Source of the DNA: an uncultured Bacilli bacterium
Lineage (GTDB): Bacteria > Bacillota_I > Bacilli_A > RF39 > UBA660
DNA: 19,013 nt
Reading direction: 5' to 3'
NCBI GenBank assembly: GCA_944363995.1
Contig: CALVVV010000023.1
Coordinates: forward strand, 1 to 19,013
In this document: one piece after another, positions 14,157 to 19,013 of the stretch
Position numbering within the stretch: the first letter of the stretch is position 1
Layout: every line of letters begins with the position of its first letter
Position numbers and translations under genes: made by a program
The notes under the pieces: model-generated
The model's input: only the letters and a program-made list of their open reading frames with translations
Databases searched by the model: none
Told to the model about the DNA's origin: nothing

Positions 14157-15372
14157 TATCTTTTCTCCTAATCTTCAATATTAATTTTTTTAAAAAATTG
14201 ATTTTATTTTTTTTATTTTTGATAGCCATTTTATATACACTTAGAGCATTACTAGCAAAAGTAGTTGATGAATAATTATGGCTACTTTCATAAGCATTTG
14301 TTGATAATTTATCAAGTTTTTCTTTATTACTCAATAAACTATCAATATAATTAACATAATCTTCATCATCTTCAAATAAATAACCATTGTAGTCATTTTT
14401 TATTGGATCAATAAAACTTTCATCTTTAATAGCCACAACTGGTAAAGATGCAGCTAAAGCTTCCAACACCGTTAAGCCTTGTGTCTCTGTTTTAGATGCA
14501 GTCACAAATATATTACCTAAATGATAATACATACCAATATCACATAAAGGTACTTTACCTGTGAAAAAAATGTTTTTTTCTAAATCATTTTTTTTAACTA
14601 ATTTTTCTAAATTTTCTCTTTCTGGTCCATCACCAATGATAATTAAATTACAATTAGGATGTTTTTTAACTATTTGTTTTTGGTTATTAATTAAAAAATC
14701 TACACTTTTTTCTAATCCTAATCTTCCAACAAATAATAAATTAATTACATCTTTTTTTATTCCTATACTCTCTTTCAATTTATCCATTGTTTCATCATCA
14801 TATTTTTTACTATATTTTTCTACTTCTATTCCAGTTGGAACAATATACACATTTCGCTTAACTTTATATTTTTCTTTAAATAAATCATATGTCTTTTTAG
14901 TTGGAACAATTAATTCTGTCGCAGTTGTATCACAATAAAACAAAGTTAAATGTTCAACTATTTTCTTTCCAGTTCTTTTAAAATATCCTTTTGTTATATA
15001 ATGAATATAATCTTCATACATCGTATGATAAGTATGAACTAAAGGAATATTATATTGTTTAGCTATAATTCTAGCAAATGTTCCAATTCCAAATTCGGTT
15101 TGACTATGAATAATATCTAAATTCCAACTTTTAATTGTCTTAATAGCCCGTGCAGGATAAATACTTGTTAATCGATAATCAAATATACCAATAGGAATGC
15201 CAGGAATTCTTAAAACATTATCCTCTTTGATATATTTTAAATTATTAGGATTAACTGTAACTATATAAACTTTATGCCCCTTTTTTTCTAATCCTTTTCG
15301 CAACATTTCGATACTTGTTGAAACACCATTTATTTGTGGAATATAAGTATCTGAAAAAATTCCTATTCTCAT
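14140..15372 (-). CDS. GT4 glycosyltransferase, likely diacylglycerol glucosyltransferase
   Basis: The 410-aa protein is a GT-B-fold family 4 transferase: N-terminal acceptor domain beginning MRIGIFSDTYIPQINGVSTSI, the loop TYHTMYEDYIHYITKGY typical of the 1,2-diacylglycerol 3-glucosyltransferase branch (Acholeplasma MGS / LafA-like), then the nucleotide-sugar domain with LLFVGRLGLEKSVD, IIGDGPE and the E-x7-E motif ETQGLTVLE. The basic C-terminal tail (KKNKINFLKKLILKIRRK) suits membrane association. It would make glucosyl-diacylglycerol, a membrane glycolipid and lipoteichoic acid anchor; the lipid substrate is inferred. The ATG is 2 nt after the stop of the flippase-like gene, with AAAGGAG inside that gene. 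It overlaps tpiA by 17 bp. Confidence 0.85.
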   Translation of the reverse strand: MRIGIFSDTYIPQINGVSTSIEMLRKGLEKKGHKVYIVTVNPNNLKYIKEDNVLRIPGIPIGIFDYRLTSIYPARAIKTIKSWNLDIIHSQTEFGIGTFARIIAKQYNIPLVHTYHTMYEDYIHYITKGYFKRTGKKIVEHLTLFYCDTTATELIVPTKKTYDLFKEKYKVKRNVYIVPTGIEVEKYSKKYDDETMDKLKESIGIKKDVINLLFVGRLGLEKSVDFLINNQKQIVKKHPNCNLIIIGDGPERENLEKLVKKNDLEKNIFFTGKVPLCDIGMYYHLGNIFVTASKTETQGLTVLEALAASLPVVAIKDESFIDPIKNDYNGYLFEDDEDYVNYIDSLLSNKEKLDKLSTNAYESSHNYSSTTFASNALSVYKMAIKNKKNKINFLKKLILKIRRKDNVNNR

Positions 15373-15374
15373 AA

Positions 15375-16376
15375 TTAAATCTCCTTTTGCCTAATATTAA
15401 ACAGTACAGCACCTATAATCATTGGTAAATAATAAGTCGTAAAACGCCATAATAACATTAAAGTACTTAATATAGGTTTATCAATGTATAAATCAAATAA
15501 TAAAACAAATAAATATTCTTGTCCTCCCATTCCACCAGGAAGTGGAATATAACTACTAATAATTGATATAAATGCGACTAAAATAATTGCTGTCATTCCA
15601 TCAAAACTAGAATAGTCACCTAAACTAAACAAAATAGTTAAAGGAACAATATATAAACAAAATAAAGCAATACAATTTATTATTATTAATTTAACAAATC
15701 TTTTTTTATCTTTTAATAAAATTTTAGAATTATTAGTGAAATCTTCTATTTTTTTATTTAATTTATTTATTAATTCATTTTTTTTCTTAATTAATCGCAA
15801 AAATGTCAATAAATTGATAACTATTTTAATTAATGATTTATTAATTTTCTTACTATAGGACACTATAAATAAAAGGAATAAAATTAAAACATTAGCCAAA
15901 AAACCAATTATTAAGAACCATAAAACAACACCTTCAATTTTACAAATTCCTAAAATAAGATTTAGAATAATGGCTAAAAAGCCAACTAAAATAATTGCAA
16001 TTTGATGAACAATTGATTCTTGAATTATTATATTTGTACCTTGTGGTAAAGATACATTATTTTTATTTAAAACATATATTTGAAAAGGTTGACCACCAGT
16101 AGAAAAAGGTGTAACAGCATTAAAGAAAAAAGTCATAATCTGTAAGCTAAAAGTTTTTAAAAAACTATATTTTATAAATTTATTTATAATATCATTAGTT
16201 ATTACCGTTTTAAAAAATGTATAACTTAAAACAAATAAATAACTAACTAATAACCATCTGATATCTGCATTAAATAATGAAGTTATTATTTCACTATAAT
16301 AATCTTTCAATGAAAAATATAAAACAAATAAAGTTAAAACAACAATAATAATAATATTTATGAATTTACTTTTCAT
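15375..16376 (-). CDS. Flippase-like membrane protein (LPG synthase TM / UPF0104)
   Basis: The 333-aa integral membrane protein has about eight hydrophobic segments and the two motifs of the PF03706 family: TPFSTGGQPFQIYVL (near residue 90) and IPLPGGMGGQEYLF (near residue 275). Relatives include the membrane half of MprF and AglD-type proteins, linked to moving or handling polar lipids. It lacks the C-terminal aminoacyl-transferase domain of MprF, so aminoacylation is unlikely. Beside a diacylglycerol glycosyltransferase it may help glycolipid handling, which is inference. Its ATG overlaps the pgk stop (ATGA), and it has no clear ribosome binding site, so translation is coupled to pgk. Confidence 0.85.
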   Translation of the reverse strand: MKSKFINIIIIVVLTLFVLYFSLKDYYSEIITSLFNADIRWLLVSYLFVLSYTFFKTVITNDIINKFIKYSFLKTFSLQIMTFFFNAVTPFSTGGQPFQIYVLNKNNVSLPQGTNIIIQESIVHQIAIILVGFLAIILNLILGICKIEGVVLWFLIIGFLANVLILFLLFIVSYSKKINKSLIKIVINLLTFLRLIKKKNELINKLNKKIEDFTNNSKILLKDKKRFVKLIIINCIALFCLYIVPLTILFSLGDYSSFDGMTAIILVAFISIISSYIPLPGGMGGQEYLFVLLFDLYIDKPILSTLMLLWRFTTYYLPMIIGAVLFNIRQKEI

Positions 16377-17524
16377 TTAATTATATCAATACCAGGTAAA
16401 ATTTTACCTTCTAATAATTCCAAACTAGCACCACCACCAGTAGAAATATGGGTAAATGCACTTTCATATCCTAAATTTTTTATTGCGCTAGCAGTATCTC
16501 CTCCACCAGCTATTTTTACAGCATCAAGATTTTTTAATATTTCACAAAGTCCTTTAGTACCATTACTATATCTTTCTTCTTCGAACATACCAACTGGACC
16601 ATTCCAAATTATCGTTTTACTATTATCTAAATATTGTTTAAATAGTTTAACTGTTTTACTACCAATATCAAAACCAGTTTCTTCAACAGTTATATCAGTT
16701 ATAAAGCATTCTTTTTTATCTGTTACAACATCAATAGGTAAAATAATTTTATTTTCATTTTCTTTTAATATTTGTTTAGCAAATTTTATATTTTCTTCAT
16801 CTAATAAAGATTTACCTATTTCAATATTTTTAGCTTTCAAAAAGGTAAAAGCCATTCCCCCACCAATTAAAATATAATCAGCTTTTTTTACTAAATTTTC
16901 AATAACCCCTATTTTATCACTTACTTTAGCTCCGCCTAAAATAACTGTAAATGGTTTCTCCGGATTATTAATAGCTGGTAATAAATTATTTAACTCCTTT
17001 TCAATTAAAAAGCCAATTCCACTTTCTAAATTACTAGCAATACCAACATTAGAAGCATGAGCTCTATGTGCAGTACCAAATGCATCATTAATATAAATAT
17101 CACCTAAAGAAGCCCAATATTTACCTAATTCTTCATTATTTTTACTTTCTTTTTTATCCGGTAAATCTTCAAATCTCGTATTTTCCATTAATAATACATC
17201 ACCATTGTTTAAATTATTAATAGCATTTTCTAATTCAATTCCTCTAGTATTAGGTATAAAAATAACTTCTTTATTTAATAATTCACCTAATCTAATACTA
17301 ACTGGTTTTAAAGTATTTTTTAATTTATCACTTTCTTCTTTTATTCTTCCTAAATGACTCATTAAAATAACTTTAGCATTATTTTCAATAGCATAATTAA
17401 TTGTTTTTAAACTTTCTTTTATTCTTGTATCATCAGTTATAATACCATCTTTAATTGGTACATTAAAATCTACTCTTATTATTACTTTCTTATTATTTAA
17501 ATCAAAATCTCTTATTGTTTTCAT
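16373..17524 (-). CDS. pgk: Phosphoglycerate kinase
   Basis: Transfers phosphate from 1,3-bisphosphoglycerate to ADP in glycolysis. The 383-aa protein has the full motif set: RVDFNVPI and SHLGR (substrate site), NDAFGTAHRAHAS, GGAKVSDKIGV, GGGMAFTF, WNGPVGMFEEE, GGGDTASAI and STGGGASLELLEG. ATG 17524 follows AAAGGA by about 8 nt; a longer frame opening at GTG 17584 runs through a palindrome and hairpin and has no homology. First gene of a four-gene operon that ends in tpiA. No gap (GAPDH), pgm or eno gene is nearby in the window. Confidence 0.97.
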   Translation of the reverse strand: MKTIRDFDLNNKKVIIRVDFNVPIKDGIITDDTRIKESLKTINYAIENNAKVILMSHLGRIKEESDKLKNTLKPVSIRLGELLNKEVIFIPNTRGIELENAINNLNNGDVLLMENTRFEDLPDKKESKNNEELGKYWASLGDIYINDAFGTAHRAHASNVGIASNLESGIGFLIEKELNNLLPAINNPEKPFTVILGGAKVSDKIGVIENLVKKADYILIGGGMAFTFLKAKNIEIGKSLLDEENIKFAKQILKENENKIILPIDVVTDKKECFITDITVEETGFDIGSKTVKLFKQYLDNSKTIIWNGPVGMFEEERYSNGTKGLCEILKNLDAVKIAGGGDTASAIKNLGYESAFTHISTGGGASLELLEGKILPGIDIIK

Positions 17525-17548
17525 ATTATCTTTCCTTTCTTCATAAAT

Positions 17549-17569
17549 AGTATAAATTACTTTTATACT
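17549..17569. promoter_or_regulatory. Palindrome upstream of pgk, possible operator
   Basis: AGTATAAA / TTTATACT, perfect 8-bp arms around a 5-nt centre. On the minus strand its 3' arm gives TATACT, which could serve as a -10. A third copy of the 8-mer (TTTATACT on plus) is at 17621-17628. Confidence 0.4.
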
Positions 17570-17581
17570 GTGGATAAGCCT

Positions 17582-17608
17582 CACCTTGCCCTTTTCATTG
17601 GCAAGGTG
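17582..17608. other. Strong stem-loop between pilin-like gene and pgk
   Basis: Perfect 9-bp stem CACCTTGCC / GGCAAGGTG with a 9-nt loop, much GC-richer than its surroundings. No T-tract follows on the minus strand; on plus the nearest T-run is more than 20 nt away. It may be a 3'-end stabiliser or an element of the pgk leader rather than a simple terminator. Confidence 0.5.
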
Positions 17609-17649
17609 TGTATTGCTTCGTTTATACTTATTTTTTTCATATCTTCTTT

Positions 17650-18291
17650 TTATATTTCATATGGATTACTCCAAGTACCATTACCTCCGGTAATGGTGAC
17701 ATCAGAGTTGACATTTATAACTGCACGAAGCCCAAACGTGTCGGACACAGCATCGATGTCGGCGTTACCAAAGTAGTTCACGCTCCAGGCACGAGAACTA
17801 TTATATGATGTCATCGTCCATTGATATTGTCCTATATCTAAATAAGAACTACTACCACCAGCAAGATTATATTCATCTAGCGTTATTAATCCTACATAAG
17901 CTGGTTGCATTGATAAATTATTTGTACATTCTGTTCTTGCACTTGAACTATCAGTAGTCGTTTCACTACACCAAGTTTCTTCTTTTATGATATCATTACC
18001 TTTTAATCTTGGATAAAAATAATTATTTAACCAATCTTTAGCATAACTTCCATCCCAATTTTCTGCAGTATTATTTGCCCCCCATGGTATTACTGTTACA
18101 TTTTCATCGGTTATTAATCTTACTGTTCCATCAGCATTGATTCCCATGATTCGCCATAAAAATCCGGAATACCATATATAATTATTATTTGGATTGCCAT
18201 TTAAATAACACCCTCCCATATAACTATAATTATTATCTGTTGGTGTTTTACAACCATTTTCTCCTAATTCTAAAGCAGAAAATTGATCCAA
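17650..18291 (-). CDS. Lectin-like C-terminal domain, DUF6273-type
   Basis: A 213-aa reading frame that continues the pilin-like gene in another frame. The pattern YSYMGGCYLNGNP, then NYIWYSGFLWRIMGINADG and TVRLITDENVTVIPWG, a middle VGLITLDEYNLAGG, and the end VTITGGNGTWSNPYEI is that of the domain often attached to pilin-like N-termini in AT-rich gut Bacillota (DUF6273-like, related in layout to C-type-lectin/FGE folds). No ribosome binding site precedes the TTG at 18291; the frame opens just after a TAA near 18313. The simplest view is that it is the C-terminal part of one pilin-like protein split by a +1 shift. The segment 17719-17793 has a sharply different base composition. Confidence 0.65.
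   Translation of the reverse strand: MDQFSALELGENGCKTPTDNNYSYMGGCYLNGNPNNNYIWYSGFLWRIMGINADGTVRLITDENVTVIPWGANNTAENWDGSYAKDWLNNYFYPRLKGNDIIKEETWCSETTTDSSSARTECTNNLSMQPAYVGLITLDEYNLAGGSSSYLDIGQYQWTMTSYNSSRAWSVNYFGNADIDAVSDTFGLRAVINVNSDVTITGGNGTWSNPYEI
17719..17793 (-). other. GC-rich NNC-codon island, candidate DGR variable repeat
   Basis: These 25 codons (CGT GCC TGG ... GCA GTT) encode RAWSVNYFGNADIDAVSD and on to FGLRAV. Ten codons end in C and five in G, in a genome where A/T-ending codons dominate. 40 of the 70 bases at 17721-17790 are G or C (57%), against roughly a quarter in the surrounding sequence by eye. Position near the C-terminus of a lectin-like domain and clusters of AAC, TAC, GAC, ATC, GCC and TCC codons are what adenine-mutagenesis of AAC-rich templates leaves in diversity-generating retroelement targets. 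The reverse transcriptase and template are not in the window. Confidence 0.45.
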
Positions 18292-18658
18292 TAAAGTTAC
18301 AAATTAACTCATATCCAAATGTTCCATTTTCATTTCTAGTTACTTTGACGACATCTTTACTAGAAAAAGTTGAATCATTATTAGGATTTAATGTATCTAC
18401 ACTTATATAATTATTATTAATTAAATCAGCAACGTATACATATGTAGTATCTCCAGCATTATCAATTTTATGATCTTCATAATTATTCATCAAATAATTC
18501 TCAGCAGCCATATAAATATTATTTAGTGCTTCTTCTTTTTTCTTTTCTTCACTATTTTTAATAGTATTATTTATTGCCGGCAAAGCAATTAATAATATAC
18601 AAGCCAATATAATTATAATTGCTATTAATTCTACCATTGTAAACCCTTTCTTCTTCAT
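18248..18658 (-). CDS. Type IV pilin-like protein (prepilin N-terminus)
   Basis: The N-terminus MKKKGFTMVELIAIIIILAC is a class III prepilin signal: basic leader, cleavage after G5 of KG-FTMVE with Glu at mature position 5, then a long hydrophobic helix for pilus assembly. A helical stalk (about residues 30-60) and a small globular part follow. The last 16 residues (NFIGSIFCFRIRRKWL) do not look like pilin and overlap the next reading frame, suggesting a frame disruption around 18292-18320. GGTGAT is 3 nt before ATG 18658. No pilus assembly genes are in the window. Whether the product is a working short pilin or a broken long one is open. Confidence 0.75.
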   Translation of the reverse strand: MKKKGFTMVELIAIIIILACILLIALPAINNTIKNSEEKKKEEALNNIYMAAENYLMNNYEDHKIDNAGDTTYVYVADLINNNYISVDTLNPNNDSTFSSKDVVKVTRNENGTFGYELICNFIGSIFCFRIRRKWL

Positions 18659-18673
18659 AGCATCACCATTTTA

Positions 18674-18702
18674 ATTATAAAATAAATTGAAATTTTAATC
18701 AA
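18674..18702 (-). promoter_or_regulatory. Promoter of the pilin-like gene
   Basis: TTGATT (18702-18697), 17 bp, perfect TATAAT (18679-18674). The predicted start is at A18669 to G18667, on the ATGGTGATG motif. An extra TTGACA (around 18711-18716) lies too far upstream to pair with this -10. Confidence 0.6.
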
Positions 18703-18744
18703 TATAATAGTGTCAATAATTACAAAATTGTAAGAATATTAAAA

Positions 18745-18774
18745 AAATTAATGACTATTTTAAATCATTAATTT
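18745..18774 (-). terminator. Intrinsic terminator of the right-edge gene
   Basis: Perfect 10-bp stem AAATTAATGA / TCATTAATTT with a 10-nt loop, and a run of seven T on the minus strand (18747-18741). The stop codon TAG (18757-18755) is in the loop, so the hairpin spans the end of the coding region. Confidence 0.65.
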
Positions 18775-19013
18775 GTTCTTTTGTCAAACCAGTAACCTTA
18801 CTTATTGTTTCTAAATCTATTTTTAAGTCTAACATCTTTTTAGCGTTTTCTTGTTTATTTTGTTCTATTCCTTGAGTGATACCTTTTTCATACATGACTT
18901 CTTCATATTGTTTTTGTTCTTCTTCACGACTTATCCAATTGTTAATTTTAAATTTATAATATCCAACAATTTCAAAAATAAAATAACATATAAAGTATCT
19001 AATAAGAAGGTTT
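18755..19013 (-). CDS. 3' part of an Rpn/PD-(D/E)XK transposase-like gene (partial)
   Basis: An open frame of 85 codons runs in from the right edge without a stop and ends at TAG 18757-18755. The tail REEEQKQYEEVMYEKG, then ITQGIEQNKQENAKKMLDLK and IDLETISKVTGLTKEQINDL, is the coiled, charged ending with a small helix-turn-helix-like module seen in Rpn-family (recombination-promoting nuclease) and related PD-(D/E)XK transposase-like proteins. The catalytic domain would lie outside the window, so the family call rests on the tail only. The first visible residues (LLIRYFICYFIFEIVGYY) are hydrophobic. Confidence 0.5.
   Translation of the reverse strand, partial: NLLIRYFICYFIFEIVGYYKFKINNWISREEEQKQYEEVMYEKGITQGIEQNKQENAKKMLDLKIDLETISKVTGLTKEQINDLK

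Noticed and set aside
14561..14938. Plus-strand frame of 125 codons inside the GT4 gene
   Set aside because: Antisense shadow of a well-supported glycosyltransferase; composition is a product of AT-rich codons on the other strand.
17581..17640. Possible 19-residue leader peptide MKKISINEAIHTLPMKRAR before pgk (minus strand)
   Set aside because: It ends in the stem-loop, which is suggestive, but it has no usable ribosome binding site and no run of a regulatory amino acid; probably chance.
17570..18410. Plus-strand frames at 17570-17776, 17608-17808 and 18189-18410
   Set aside because: They overlap pilin/lectin-like coding sequence on the other strand and show no recognisable domain or start signal.
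1..19013. tRNA, rRNA, CRISPR array, classical riboswitch
   Set aside because: I looked for tRNA T-loop sequence, regularly spaced repeats and known aptamer motifs and found none.

Overview
The window is a very AT-rich, densely packed bacterial chromosome segment with nearly every gene on the minus strand. It uses the standard bacterial code: TGG is Trp and TGA is a stop (it is the prfB frameshift stop). Low GC, FtsEX, YitT, YutD, Spo0A, YunB, class III RNR and a GT4/lipid-glycosyltransferase cluster point to an anaerobic Bacillota lineage (Bacilli side, gut-type uncultured relatives are my best guess). Spo0A plus YunB suggest an endospore former or a recent descendant of one. The taxonomic placement is inference.

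Layout. 1-690: hairpin-rich noncoding DNA, then a decayed IS1202/ISNCY-type transposase. 693-4247: operon prfB - yitT-like - ftsE - ftsX, with prfB needing a canonical +1 programmed frameshift. 4301-4891: HAD phosphatase. 5027-6999: SH3 + GH-like cell-wall protein and yutD. 7051-7806: yunB. 7880-10910: anaerobic ribonucleotide reductase operon nrdD - small glycyl-radical ORF - nrdG. 11277-11657: lone plus-strand membrane protein, apparently leaderless, whose end overlaps a convergent minus-strand membrane protein (11650-12531). 12608-13372: spo0A with a 0A box upstream. 13473-17524: operon pgk - flippase-like membrane protein - GT4 glycosyltransferase - tpiA, mixing lower glycolysis with envelope glycolipid genes. 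17650-18658: type IV pilin-like N-terminus and a C-terminal lectin-like domain in two frames. 18755-19013: 3' end of a gene with a tail like Rpn/PD-(D/E)XK transposase-like nucleases.

Most interesting points. (1) The glycyl-radical motif of NrdD (RRITGYLVG...RVKH) is not on the 770-aa NrdD chain but on a separate 53-aa gene with its own ribosome binding site, coupled to nrdG. (2) The last third of the pilin-associated domain carries an island of about 57% GC full of NNC codons in a C-type-lectin-like setting, which resembles the variable repeat of a diversity-generating retroelement; no reverse transcriptase or template repeat is in the window. (3) Three unrelated genes have a predicted transcript start at AUGGUGAU, a four- or three-codon mini-ORF that ends on or beside the real start codon. 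(4) A perfect 0A box lies upstream of spo0A. (5) Several terminators have the preceding gene's stop codon inside or touching their hairpin.

Promoters, terminators and start codons were assigned by eye; nothing was run against a database.
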